A DNA stretch of 64,000 nucleotides. Source: Pyrrhosoma nymphula (taxonomy: Eukaryota > Arthropoda > Insecta > Odonata > Coenagrionidae). Numbering within the stretch: position 1 is the stretch's first letter; every line of letters begins with the position of its first letter. The position numbers and the translations under genes are program-made. The stretch is taken from assembly GCA_963573305.1 (NCBI GenBank), contig OY754329.1, forward strand, positions 47,574,417-47,638,416, given 5' to 3'. Below the pieces are notes generated by a model. That model was given only the letters and a program-made list of their open reading frames with translations, ran no database searches and had not been told where the DNA came from. This document shows, piece by piece, positions 35,553 through 45,029 of this stretch.

Positions 35553-36130
35553 TACGGCTGGGCAGCCCAGTGGATATAACGCTGGTCTACATCAGCGTTT
35601 CCCGACCGGAGTCCACATGGACCCATAGAACCTTTGAAGGGGTCCTTATGAAAAATTTTTACACCGGGGGCCAATACTATGAGCTAAGGGGTTCTGTCAT
35701 TACAAGTAAAAATATGTTTCAGTTTCATCAATTAAAAATTTCAAAATTTGTAATTTCCATTTTTTATAATATATTTAAATTATTTCATTATTATAATTCA
35801 CCAGCCTACGAATAAATATTTCATTTAGGAATATTACATATGCGTATACGGGGCTCCACAAACGTAAATTTAGGATTCAAGGGGTCCATAAGTAAAAAAA
35901 AAGTTGGGAACACTTGGTCTACATAGTGACCGGTTTGAATCCTGATAAGGTCTCAGGGCACGGCCTGCAACTGACTCAAACTCTGTGATTTTAGCGGAAA
36001 CCTGCTATAGAACCAAAGGTGGCACAATGATAGGACTATTTCCCATTACAATGATTTTGTGAATTTCGCATGCACTACAGTTTAGTACTTGGGGACCTAT
36101 CCCCTCACCGATTGAACCGACCGAAGAGTT
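35553..36130 (+). mobile_element. tRNA-derived SINE split by a hAT-like insertion
   Basis: Removing 35593-35924 rejoins a SINE head: ggcagcccagtggatataacgctg (box-A-like), gtctacat, then agtgaccggtttgaatcctg (box-B-like, 35925 onward). The rejoined A-B spacing is about 30 nt, right for a tRNA-derived promoter, whereas as it stands the boxes are about 360 nt apart. The body runs on through about 36130. The host SINE is therefore older than the insertion. Confidence 0.8.
35593..35916. mobile_element. hAT-like non-autonomous element with 8-bp duplication
   Basis: The left end CAGCGTTTCCCGACC and the complement of the right end (caagtgttcccaact) are imperfect terminal inverted repeats of the CAG..TTCCCAACC type usual in hAT transposons. 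The 8 bp gtctacat flank both sides exactly (35585-35592 and 35917-35924), the hAT target-site length. Subterminal ggggtcc and ggacccat blocks are inverted. At 324 bp with no transposase it is a MITE-like derivative. The 88-codon ORF inside is incidental. Confidence 0.85.
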
Positions 36131-36134
36131 GAAG

Positions 36135-37865
36135 ACTAGCTTTAGTGTAGGTTTTTATAAACAATTTGGCTTGCTGGCCATATGTTAGCAGGCTTTCAAG
36201 GTCGTATAACACCTAAATTACTTGTTCTGACTGTATATTCAGTATATAGCCAGTGGAGAATGAGAAGATAGTCATTCAGTAGAGAATTTTCATTAAATAT
36301 TGGAAAGTTTTTAATACTTCGTAAAAATTTTTATTTGAATTTTAAATTTTTACTGATATAATTCATTAGTTTCGTCTATCGCCTTTTTCTAAAGTACCAA
36401 GCAGACGTGCAAAAAAATATTTTGAAAGCCTTAAGTGAAGAATGTTATATTTTTCATTTTTTTGATGGTCCTATATAAGTGTATGAATATCGTGGCAATA
36501 AACAAATTTTAATCACTTGACGGACAGGCACGCGAGTCGGAGTTCGTGCATCCACGATTGAGAGTTTCAACAACATAACGATAGTGGTTATCTCCTAACA
36601 ATATTCCTTAAGCCGGAATATACATGTCTGAGAAAACGTTAACCTTAAGATGACGAATCCTGTTTCTGTTCACTTAGAGTTCGGATTTTCTAAATTACAT
36701 CAGACATTGGGTTACTTGGGTTATCGATGAGAGAAAGTATTAACTTGGGTTTTCATTGCAAGAACATATTTAACCTGAGATTATTGAACCGGAAGTAAAG
36801 ATAGATTAGCACTGGCAAGTTACTTTGACAGGTCGCTTCTACAAGATCTGGCGGGAGAGTTTACTATGACGAAATATATTACACAAGTTAGTGCAGAGCC
36901 AGATTGGTTGCCGTTTACACTGGCAACAATACGTTTCTGCAAGCGGACTGGCAGAGCCGTTTCCGTTTACATCTGCAATTTACGTCGAAAGTTGCTTGTT
37001 GGAAGTAACTTGCGCAATAAACTTGCCCGTGTAAACCCACCTTAAGCGTTTTATATTTACAAATCGAGCAACAGCATGTGTTACGACCATGAAAAGTTTC
37101 CTCATTTATAAATACGGAATCTTATCTTCGCACGATGGTTTGTCGTGGAGCAATAAAAGCCTATCGGGTGATAAAATATCAAATATCCCTCTTTCCTCTC
37201 AGCGTTCTCCTCACGCGCACGCACGGGCAAGGAGAGCACATTCTGGCACGCAACCGCACGCAAATATCCTCCTCCTCACGCAGTCTTTCAACAGGATTCT
37301 CTCGGATCGGATGATCACGCCGGGGTGCGTGCGTATGAGGCGAGATAGCTGACGCCGCCACCGAGGCTCGAACCCCCCACCCCGCTTCCTCCCGACGTCT
37401 CCTCCCCCTCCCCCACTCCCTCCACCCATCCCACCATCACCCCCAGTGAGCAGCAGTCCTCAACAGTTACTCCTCTCCCTTTTTCAGCCCCTTTCATTGC
37501 GTCCGCTAGAATCCACCGCATCTTCAACGCTTCGACGTCGTTCGTCGTCCCTTTGAGCGCTTGAGGAACTTTAAAAGAGAGTCCTGGTGGAACGAATAGA
37601 TTCCGCCTCCCCTTTCGTATAAGCGGTCCATTCTTCTTGGGAAAGAGGAACGACTTCGTGCCTAATGAACCAAGCAATACGTTTGTCTTTTTTCCATTTC
37701 TCTCTTTCACGAAAACCTCAGACCGTGGTTTTCAGATTCTTGGTTCCATTATTATCAAGGTCATCTCCGACCAACCGATGTCAATAGTGCGAAGCCGTGA
37801 ACACCGTCAGAATTTGTTAAGGCGGCTTTTCTCGTGGAAGTTACTTATGCATCAGTAATTAATAG
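36135..37865. other. No gene recognised; C/CpG-rich island at 37.2-37.6 kb
   Basis: AT-rich to about 37180, then a CpG- and C-rich stretch to about 37600, including a 60-bp C-dominated run near 37375-37445. Frames up to 131 codons on the minus strand (G/V/E-rich) mirror plus frames and show no domain. Nothing else recognised. Confidence 0.5.
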
Positions 37866-37867
37866 AG

Positions 37868-37987
37868 ATGGAGGTAAAACACTGATGTTGCAGTTTTCCA
37901 CAAGTAATAGGTTTTTTCACGACTATTTCGACGCACTGCGTCATTATCAAGTGCTTGAAAACTTCAAAACCAGTGTTTTACCTCCAT
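37868..37987 (-). repeat. Inverted-repeat unit with hammerhead-like core
   Basis: Perfect 17-bp ends (ATGGAGGTAAAACACTG at 37868-37884, complement at 37971-37987). On the minus strand the interior reads CTTGATAA-T, then a perfect 5-bp stem GACGC-agt-GCGTC, then GAAATAGTC (complement of 37920-37952), followed about 18 nt later by TTGTGGAAAACTGCA. The order matches the 24.65- and 45.0-kb copies, with TTGATAA in place of CUGAUGA. At 120 bp it is compact enough to be a mobile foldback. Confidence 0.6.
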
Positions 37988-38012
37988 GATGGATCAGTTC
38001 CACTATTGCAGC

Positions 38013-38173
38013 TAGTGACGGATTAAGGCCGTAGTTTGGGGCGGGGGGAGGATTACTACTTTCCGGGGGTTTGGGGGTGGGGAATACCTTATAACCACCA
38101 TTTTTCCTATAGAACCAAGAATTACGGGTGGGCGGCCGCCTCCTCCTCCCGCACCCCCCTTAATCCGCCACTG
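38013..38173. mobile_element. hAT-like MITE, 161 bp
   Basis: The left end tagtgacggattaagg and the complement of the right end (cagtggcggattaagg) differ at two positions. Flanking 8-mers attgcagc (38005-38012) and atttcagc (38174-38181) match at 7 of 8, as expected of an aged hAT target duplication. The interior is G-rich then C-rich. It lies between two hammerhead-like inverted-repeat units. Confidence 0.75.
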
Positions 38174-38223
38174 ATTTCAGCCCTAAAATTGCAACTTGAT
38201 AATATTAATTAAGTTTTGTCTTA

Positions 38224-38373
38224 GGACTGCTTTGGTGGAAATTCTGTACGACAAAAGAAGAACTTTGCAGTTTTGCAACATAGGCTTGACAATGACGTAA
38301 AACATGGAAACCGATTGCGTTAAAAATTTGTCAGCGATCAACTGCAAATACGTCTTCATTCGTTTGTAGCAGT
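38224..38373 (+). repeat. Second inverted-repeat unit with hammerhead-like core
   Basis: The left arm GGACTGCTTTGGTGGAAATT, continuing to ctttgcagtttt, is colinear with 23899-23955 (ggactgatgtggtggaactt and ttgcagttttcc). The right arm (aactgcaaatacgtcttcatt.. to gcag) is its diverged inverse. The centre carries CTTGACAA-T-GACG..GGAAACCGATTGCG (38285-38319), followed by atttgtcagcgatcaactgc in place of atttatcagtggaaaactgc. It is the same family and architecture as the 23.9-kb unit. Confidence 0.55.
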
Positions 38374-38379
38374 AGCCGA

Positions 38380-38715
38380 TAAGTCGCTTGCAAATAGCAT
38401 TTTGATGTGTACGCACGGTTAGGGGTCGATTGGGTTGATAATCGTCACATCATCGACTAATGTTCGCATGTCTACGAAAATAGTCACTTTCTACTTTTCT
38501 TGCAAATGGCACTTCGTTACGACAAGAATATCGTTAAACATCCTTTGAAATCCTGATCACACGACTGCAAGGGGGGACTGTAAACCTGGAAAAAATTGAT
38601 TTGCGAAAGGAGGACTCTTTGCTATAAATGTAAATATTTATGTTCACTGAGAGACTTTTGTCGTTGATGAAATACTTTATCCGACTTAAATTTGTGGAGC
38701 TTTTGGTGACTTTAG
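38380..38715. other. No gene recognised
   Basis: AT-rich spacer with no coding or repeat signal that can be delimited. Confidence 0.4.
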
Positions 38716-38719
38716 TTAA

Positions 38720-38810
38720 TTTGAATCGGGCTGATGCTGATGGGCTTCTCTCCCTAATCTATAACTCCTATCAACACCACACTAGCCAAGAGATGCAAAC
38801 GTCTGCAACA
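38720..38810 (+). mobile_element. SINE tail fragment
   Basis: Tgctgatgggcttctctccctaatc matches the tail tgccgatgggtttgcctccattccc of the SINE starting about 100 bp downstream, so this is an older partial copy in the same orientation. Confidence 0.45.
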
Positions 38811-38821
38811 CGAGCGTAGTA

Positions 38822-39075
38822 GGTACCTGGTTGGTGTGGTGGCCGAAGTACTCCCTTGCCATCCCAAGTGTCCGGGTTATATTCCCAGCGGTTGTAGAGA
38901 TTTTTTCAGTAGAGTAGCCCCGAGACCTCATGGAGAGCACTTCCAAGTAAAAGTACTCTGTCCGTTGGATGGGACTTAAAACAGTGGATCCCTTGGATGC
39001 ATCTCATTCAGTGTTGGCTAATGCCGATGGGTTTGCCTCCATTCCCTCAGCAATCCTACCCTAACCTATTGACGC
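38822..39075 (+). mobile_element. tRNA-derived SINE
   Basis: The head ggttggtgtggtggccgaag (box-A-like) precedes gtgtccgggttatattccc (decayed box B). The body aligns with the 42.3-kb SINE: catggagagcac with cgtggagagcac, ctctgtccgttggatgggac with ctccgtccgttagatgggac, and gttggctaatgccgatgggt with gtaggctaatgtccacaccg. Near full length, about 250 bp. Confidence 0.8.
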
Positions 39076-39094
39076 AAATCATCAGTTGCCGACC

Positions 39095-39235
39095 ACCTAT
39101 CATAATGTCAATAAGTTAAAGTTTTTCGTTCATCGTTGTCTATTAACTTTTCCCATTTTAGCTAAATATTTGTTCAGATTAACCATATTTTTGGATTCGC
39201 ATGGCTCGAATTACCGGAATGACTGTAATACGACT
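39095..39235. mobile_element. Tigger-like element end, truncated
   Basis: Ttaacttttcccattttagctaaa, ttgttcagattaacc and ttaccggaatgactgtaata are colinear with 55430-55515 (ttaatttgtcccattatagc, ttgttcggattaacc, ttaccgggattctagttta). Only this end is present, and the opposite terminal repeat was not found. Confidence 0.55.
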
Positions 39236-39239
39236 CAAA

Positions 39240-39595
39240 CGAAACGCTTTTAACGTCATAGTTAAGAGTCTCCTCCCAAACAAACATTGGCAGTCACAGA
39301 GAAAAATGCCTCGCCTTCCTCCACCTTCTCGCGTTTCTCCCACGCCCGGCGCGGTCTGTCTCCTCCCCACACCCCTCCCTCCCTCCTACACCTCGCGCGC
39401 ACGGAATCGCCGCCGCAGCATCCAGCAAGTTGAGAGTGGTTGGCACCGCCCCCATGACAATGACATCTCCCCGCCTTGCCCCCCCCCTTCCCTACATCTC
39501 CCCGGCGATGGCTGAAGGCCCGACGGCTTGCCGAGTTAGAAACTTCCCTCCACCCGACTGCACCGAGCATCTCCACCTACAGGAACAACACCGAC
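39240..39595. other. CpG-rich island, no gene recognised
   Basis: C- and CpG-rich stretch (about 39310-39560) with 70-104-codon frames on both strands lacking any domain. It may be a regulatory island or GC-rich repeat; undecided. Confidence 0.4.
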
Positions 39596-39599
39596 ATAG

Positions 39600-39850
39600 G
39601 CACACTATCCTGCAAGCCGCCGCAAGAGCGTGTGGCAGGGGATAGCAGCCATGAAAAGATAACGGGATGCAGAAAAGGAATTGTAAGAGAAAAAGGACGA
39701 CAAGTGAATTGTATGTTGACTCAATGTTTCAGTGCCTCACTCTAATTTTGTCTTAGTCACTAAGATGGAAGACGTAATTTTTGTACTAATCAGTTTATCT
39801 ATCCAATCGTGCCGCATCAATCAGTTCTAGAGATATAGCGAGGGGAAAAG
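39600..39850 (-). mobile_element. LINE 3' end, minus strand, copy 1
   Basis: On the minus strand ccctgccacacgctcttgcg followed by gcggcttgca matches the 52.67-kb LINE 3' terminus (ccgccacacgcctattgagg, cggcttgcgg). Upstream, 'gtgactaagacaaaattagagtg' and 'gtcctttttctcttac' align with the next minus copy at 40.1 kb. A remnant of the C-terminal motif (TD-YKNYVF) is visible near 39790. 5'-truncated. Confidence 0.65.
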
Positions 39851-39854
39851 ATAT

Positions 39855-40020
39855 ATTATGCAATAGATTTTTTAAAAGGATTTTGGGCCAATTAATGCAT
39901 CAAATTGCCTTTCCCAATGTTTCGATAGAATTATCAAGGGCTTGGCATGTTACCAGCATTTACAGCATACATTGGTAACTGTAAACTACAAAATATATAG
40001 CATGGGGATATATACGTACC
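39855..40020. other. Spacer, nothing recognised
   Basis: AT-rich spacer between two minus-strand LINE tails. Confidence 0.3.
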
Positions 40021-40024
40021 ACAG

Positions 40025-40275
40025 TGCAAACCGCTCCAAGGGTGCGTGGCAGGGGGTTTTGTGGCAAAAGCCATGAAATATGGAAAAAGAAATAAAAGAG
40101 GGAAAGGTCAAAGAGTGAACTATGGTTCAACTGAATCATACTCTCGCTCTTATTTCTTTGTAGTCACCATTGGTGCCAGGGAGGGAGGAATTTTTGCACG
40201 TACCAATCCGTTTGACCGTACGTCTCTCTTACTTTGTCGCATCCACCAGCTGGAGATGTCAACTAACGTAAGGAT
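40025..40275 (-). mobile_element. LINE 3' end, minus strand, copy 2
   Basis: On the minus strand the polymerase C-terminus reads CDKVRETYGQTDWYVQKFLP (around 40175-40240), aligning with NDKLREIFCRTDRYGNSFFP of the 52.5-kb LINE. A 3' UTR colinear with the 39.6-kb copy follows, ending in aaaccccctgccacgcaccc near 40040. The 117-codon plus frame is a shadow. Confidence 0.7.
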
Positions 40276-40424
40276 GACGAGAACCATCTACGGAGGAGAG
40301 TTTACACGAGAATCAAAAATGAAGAGGATTGGCCCAAAAATAATACGAAGTCGCTACTGGTTTGGTGAAATGACTGGTTTCGGAGCTCCAAAATATTAAC
40401 AAGGTAACACTGCAAGGTAACGTC

Positions 40425-40467
40425 TGCCGACGTTTCGATGGACGAGTCGTCCATCGAAACGTCGGCA
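40425..40467. repeat. Perfect 43-nt palindrome (21-bp arms, 1-nt centre)
   Basis: TGCCGACGTTTCGATGGACGA with its exact complement around a single G at 40446. The right arm repeats the motif at 2622-2646. A junction of two element ends head to head, or a foldback end, are the simplest explanations. It also offers the sequence CGAAACGTC in both orientations. Confidence 0.85.
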
Positions 40468-40469
40468 TC

Positions 40470-40905
40470 GACAAAATAGACTTCATCAACATCATGTGCC
40501 GGGAAAGCATCAAATCATACAAGAATGTAACAATCTAAGGGTGAGGTTACAAGGAAAATTTCGATCACTTGAAGTTCAAGCTTACACGGAAGATATATTT
40601 TTTTACCCCAACTAAAATCTGTAGATCAGACGAAAGTGAGAAAATTTATAGAGATGTATTTTACTTTAGATCTTAGGCAAAATTTATTTGACAGATAAAT
40701 AGTATCATTGAATAGAAAATAATATAAATAGGGAAAGATGTAAGGAACTAGACTATGGGTGCATATACGTCGACAGTTCTGGATTATGTATCTCGATTGT
40801 TTTGCCTGAAAGGGGCTCGCAGGTTGCACGAAGGCTAGGGCTATTAGAGTAAAACAGATCACACAGTTGTCTCGGAGGGTATTACTTCACCCCAACACGA
40901 CATTT
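40470..40905. other. No gene recognised
   Basis: AT-rich spacer with a 78-codon minus frame of no recognisable content. Confidence 0.4.
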
Positions 40906-40909
40906 GAAG

Positions 40910-41150
40910 CGATACATTAGGAAAGATGCAACAGTGATCGGATACATATAAGAACTTCCTCTTCCCACGCACGATTCCCGAATACGACAGGAACAGAGTG
41001 AAATACCAATCCAGCAAAATAGACCTCACTTTTCGGTCCTTTCCTCTCCAAATTCTGTTTTCCCATCCACTCCTTTTTGCACGCCTGATATCCTAGCGCC
41101 CTAGGCCACACGCCCTTACTGAGGCACGCAGGGTTAGCATGTACTATGGA
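40910..41150 (+). mobile_element. LINE 3' end, plus strand
   Basis: One frame near 40941 reads DTYKNFLFPRTIPEYDRN, the C-terminal signature of the same LINE family as 52.6 kb (DRYGNSFFPRTIRDFNKC). Downstream, ggccacacgcccttactgag and gcacgcagggttagcatgta match the terminal gccacacgcctattgaggcg and gcttgcggggtaatatgta. The minus-strand 64-codon frame is a shadow. 5'-truncated. Confidence 0.75.
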
Positions 41151-41154
41151 CTTG

Positions 41155-42295
41155 GTGGCAAGCGAGGTAACTACGAGAAATTATGACATAAATGGCACAG
41201 GAAAGCATATACGTAATAATATTACACACGGTACTTAATTTTTACTTACTGGGTTTAGGCCTGGTTTTTCCATCTCCCAGCAAAGCCATCGAAAATTGTA
41301 CAGCAGATAAGAATATCTTGCCGACAAAACCACAGGAGCGTTTGCGTAACCATTATTGCCGGCCGTAATGTATTCGTCCAATAGCAATACCTTTTATATT
41401 TACGCGTGAAAGAGAAACAATGTGATTGGTTGAATATTCAGTACTCTCGCTCATCCTAAACGCACGTAAATGATGAATGAAAGTTGCAAGAGAAATATTC
41501 GACGCATGCTTGGCTGTTGATTCCGGATTCTGATTTATACAATCTTCACAAACCTTTACCCTCTGTTGAAAGCATCAGATATAACGCGCGAGTGATAAGC
41601 AAAGATATTTTTCAAAATAATTTTTCGAACATTGATCTCAGAATAATATGCTACAAAATGATGACTCACAATATGAAGGTTCCGTTTGGTTAACTTTGTA
41701 AAAATGGAGAAAACGGGGAATACAAATCAAACGGTAGTATTTACCCAAATCGACAGTATTTGTTTATCTCTTCAATGTATATAATTGAAGCATTTAGTTT
41801 CATATTTGGGTCAAACATACGAATGAATAATCAATGTACATGTATTAGGTCATCGTAAATGTAAAGTTTGTTGATAATGATTCACAGTTGCCAGGAATTA
41901 CCCTCCGGACAATATGGTATAGGCTTGGTCAATGTTCTGGATTAGTCTAGACATTGCTCGGCTAAATAGGCCTTGTGGAGGTATTGATAAAGAGTAAAAT
42001 TAGAGTTTTTAGGTGAATAACGGTGTCGGCAGGATATATTTAATTGTCGGTTAGTGAAAAAATCCAGCCTCGATGTTTTCACATCAACCCCAGAGTTAAC
42101 AATCCACATATTCTATCAATAAAGTGTGAACCCTGAGGAAGGAAAGGGGTCAAGGAAATAATACATATTACGAAGAATATCACCAACATATTTCCCACAC
42201 TCGTGGTAGTACTTCAGGTTTCACGTTCGTCGGCGTTTGGTACTCATTTAGCATGTTTACCAGTTCTCTGTGTTAACGACGTGAATGAGTTACTC
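41155..42295. other. No gene recognised
   Basis: AT-rich anonymous sequence. Confidence 0.5.
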
Positions 42296-42299
42296 AACA

Positions 42300-42625
42300 G
42301 CAGTAGAAGATCGGTTTCGTAAGGTGTTTAGAGTACTGCCTTCCCGCCTCGAAGGCCCGGGTTCAAGTGATGGAGGGTTTCAGTGGAATCTCAATCCCTA
42401 ATTAGATGTTACGTGGAGAGCACTGAGCATGTGTAGAATTTACTCCGTCCGTTAGATGGGACGTTAAACTGTGGTACTTTCGTTCAGAGTAGGCTAATGT
42501 CCACACCGGGTTTCTCTCCAAACTTCCTCCGTTCCCTGTGATAATCCTCCCATTACTAACCACCCCACCCACCCTTAAAGGCGAAAATGACTTCATATGT
42601 CTCTTGCTCCCCAAAAATAACCAGC
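42300..42625 (+). mobile_element. tRNA-derived SINE, best copy
   Basis: The head includes gtaaggtgtttagagtactg (box-A region) and ggcccgggttcaagtgatgg (box B). The body has gtggagagcac, ctccgtccgttagatgggac followed by gttaaactgtgg, then aggctaatgtccacaccggg and tttctctccaaacttcctcc. It is the longest copy of the family shared with 12.2 (minus), 38.8 and 56.8 kb (minus), and a fair stand-in for the consensus. Confidence 0.8.
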
Positions 42626-42633
42626 AAACCAAC

Positions 42634-42669
42634 CTAAGGATGATGTGAAAACGTCGAAACTGTTTTGAT
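42634..42669 (+). repeat. Degenerate hammerhead-like motif
   Basis: CTAAGGA (in place of CTGANGA), then the same extra T, stem II GATG-tgaaaa..CGTC (42642-42655), then GAAAC (42656-42660). The pieces are in family order, but the core is mutated and stem I is not evident. Confidence 0.35.
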
Positions 42670-42674
42670 ACTGA

Positions 42675-43335
42675 TGCATATTGCGTGAAATAATACCTAT
42701 TTTTCTATTATAGTAATAGTATTTAGGTAAACGGTTGTGTCAACGGTTTGAGTGGTAATTCCGCACGTTTACCAATACTATGTAGTATGTATAATCTATA
42801 TTGTAGGTGCATAAGTCCCGAAACAACGGCACGATTACTGTGCAGACGTGCGCTGAAGAAATGGATCCCAGTCCTTCGATTTTCCAACGGAGTCGAAGCC
42901 ACCCAACCCGACCTTCCGCCCACTCACCGCCCCCTCGCATGAAAACAAAAATAATAAAAACGAATAAACGGGAGCCTTTCCCCGCAGTCACGCACGGCGC
43001 TCCGCGTTTTGCCTCCGCTGTTTTCCACCAGAGCTGTTAGAGGAAAACACGGGAGGGAAGAGAGGCACCCGGTAGAAAAACGAACATTTTTATTTTCGTA
43101 CTGAAACCAAAAGGTTGCGGCCGCGGTAGCGACAGTGACCGGAAGGTTAAAACTCTCAGATGATTCGGTGATTTTCAGTTTTTTCCGCAATTCTCTGTTT
43201 CGGAAATTTTTGACATTCTTTCTCTTCTCTTGTGCATCACCTCACGATTTCCGCCCGACGGTGCATTTCGCAGGAGGCATACACCCAAACTTCGTAACCT
43301 TTACGGTTGGATCACCGTGTGTGTGAGTCAGAACG
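42675..43335. other. No gene recognised; CpG-rich patch
   Basis: Moderately GC-rich from about 42830 to 43310 with mirrored open frames (63-88 codons) and no domain. Confidence 0.4.
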
Positions 43336-43339
43336 TTAA

Positions 43340-43450
43340 GGTGAAATTCGTCGAGAAGAACGAAGTGCAGCACATTTCCAATCGCTAAGTTTCAATTCAC
43401 TACTCGGTCGCAACGACACACTGCCATCGTCAGGCAATGTACTGTTGAAA
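43340..43450 (-). repeat. Degenerate Penelope-like motif, minus strand
   Basis: On the minus strand GTACATTGC-CTGACGA-T-GGCAG, then a gtcg-ttg-cgac hairpin and CCGAG where CCGAAA is expected. Further on come GATTGGAAATGTGCTGCA, a diverged TGTGGAAAAGTGCA box, and other family phrases. The core CTGACGA and the extra T are retained, but the GAAA box is lost. Confidence 0.4.
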
Positions 43451-43829
43451 CCTCAAACCGGCTGAAACAATGCACTGATTTTATCCAGGAATATATTGTT
43501 GAAATGGGGTGGAGAATTGAAGCTTATCAAATAGACATGTATTGCACTAAGTTCACGTTGACAAATACAAAAGAAATTCCCCCGAATCACGGTCAAATTG
43601 TCGAATTCACTTTTTTGACAAATTAGGAATGCCAGCCAGCAATGGTTTTGACCGGGCCGGCACAACAATGTAACCTCCTGGGATGGCTGGGTCCCTTTTG
43701 TGGATCATATATCGTCACAGTGAGATTTTCCTGAAGAATAAAGATCAACGAAAATTCCCGGAGGATTCCCTTGCTTTAAGGATCCGTGGCCACCCTGGCC
43801 CACCTTCACTTTACTCACTGAAGTAGTCG

Positions 43830-44790
43830 GCGGAGATGTTTGAAGAGTGCGAGACCTCCCGCACCGGCGAATGGGTGTGGGCGTCGGTGTCGCCGCTTTC
43901 CCGGAAAGCAATCCCTCTTTTCTTCAGCGCTCTTGCCTCACGAACGCGCCCCCGGATCGCTCCTCCGGTGAGGGAGGAGGCTGGGAGAGATCCTCCTCCG
44001 GGAGTCGGCGGAACGTTCTTCTTCGCCGCCAACCACCGTCTCCACCAACCACCACACCACCTCACCTCACCTCCGTCACTCTCTCTATCTCTCGCCTCCT
44101 CCAACGACAGTCGATGACCGACTCGCATGGGGGAGATCTCCGCTGCCGCCGGATGGAGTGGAGACGTGGCAACACCGCAGTCGGCCGCCACTGGCGGCGT
44201 TGCCACGTCTCGTGGCACGGCGGCGAATATTCACCCTCCTCCTCCACCTCCGCGGGCGGCCCACCTGTTCTCCACCTCCTCCTATCGCTCCCTCCACAGA
44301 CAACTCCACCTCCACGCCCTCACTCCACTGCCCACAATGTTTCCCTATCCCCCTCCTCCACCCCGACCTTCCCCGCCTCCTCCTCCCACGGCTCCACGGA
44401 GCGGAGAACGTATATGGAGAGAAGCGGGAGAGAGTGGGAGGGATTGTAGCTATAGGGTGTGGGGTGGAGAAAGGACAGATCTGCAGAGGAGATTGGCGGA
44501 GGGAGGGAAATAAGAAGTGGAGGAGTTGGAGGTGGTGTAGGGAGGCCCACCCCATTCCTCCGTGTAGCCGTGGCTCCAGAGGAGTGGAAAAGCGCACGAC
44601 ATTTAATAGCCCCTTTAATTCCAGCGACCTCAACGGGCGGCCGGTTGTTATAGACTTACCCCGTCCGACTCAGATTCCACCCCCGCCCCTCCTTCTTACT
44701 CCCTCATCCCCTCCGCTGGGGAGGGTCGGATTCGAGTGGTCGTCGCTTCGAGTCCCGCCGGGGGATGAACGGGAAGAACCTGGGTAGGGG
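43830..44790. other. Extended CpG- and C-rich island
   Basis: Nearly 1 kb of CpG-rich, pyrimidine-biased sequence containing open frames in all six registers (up to 209 codons plus, 182 minus). The frames overlap completely and encode P/S/H/R-rich low-complexity peptides, so composition explains them. The island includes the 44161-44211 hairpin. A promoter or a GC-rich first exon could be hidden here; nothing decides it. Confidence 0.5.
44161..44211. repeat. Compound hairpin in GC-rich island
   Basis: Perfect 13-bp arms GAGACGTGGCAAC (44161-44173) and its complement (44199-44211), with an inner GCCGCC-act-GGCGGC hairpin (44184-44198). The transcript of either strand would fold stably. It may be a small foldback element. 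Confidence 0.8.
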
Positions 44791-44985
44791 TGGAGTTGAC
44801 TCCGGGAACGAGTTGTTGGAGTTGTGGAGAGAGAGAGAAGCCCCACAATGGTACTGCAGGTGAATTCAAAAGTTGAAAATTTTACTTGGTGGAAGGTCGT
44901 CATATTGATAGTGAAACTCCCCTGCCTTTTACCCACACCATATCCTCTCAGACCTATATGTAGTTCCGGAATACTGACATACCTC

Positions 44986-45029
44986 AATGTACCTGAAGAT
45001 GGCGTAGCTGCCTAAACCGGTTGTACATT
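44986..45029 (+). ncRNA. Hammerhead-ribozyme-like motif, copy 2 (best stem I)
   Basis: A perfect 7-bp stem I (AATGTAC 44986-44992 with GTACATT 45023-45029) encloses core CTGAAGA (44993-44999), an extra T, stem II GGC-gtagct-GCC (45001-45012), TAAA in place of GAAA (45013-45016), and CCGGTT (45017-45022), where A-U and C-G would make a minimal stem III. The predicted cut lies after T45022. The TGTGGAAG box starts at 45041, the same relative place as in copy 1. The G12-to-U change in the GAAA box should impair catalysis, so this copy is probably a fossil with well-kept stems. Confidence 0.55.

Noticed and set aside
37315..37710. 131-codon minus-strand ORF
   Set aside because: Low-complexity G/V/E-rich region in a C-rich island, overlapped by other frames and without a recognisable motif.
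40046..40399. 117-codon plus-strand ORF
   Set aside because: Antisense shadow of a minus-strand LINE C-terminus and 3' UTR.
44085..44787. Open frames up to 209 codons on the plus strand and 182 on the minus strand
   Set aside because: All registers are open because the DNA is C- and CpG-rich. The peptides are P/S/H/R-rich, overlap one another completely and show no domain.
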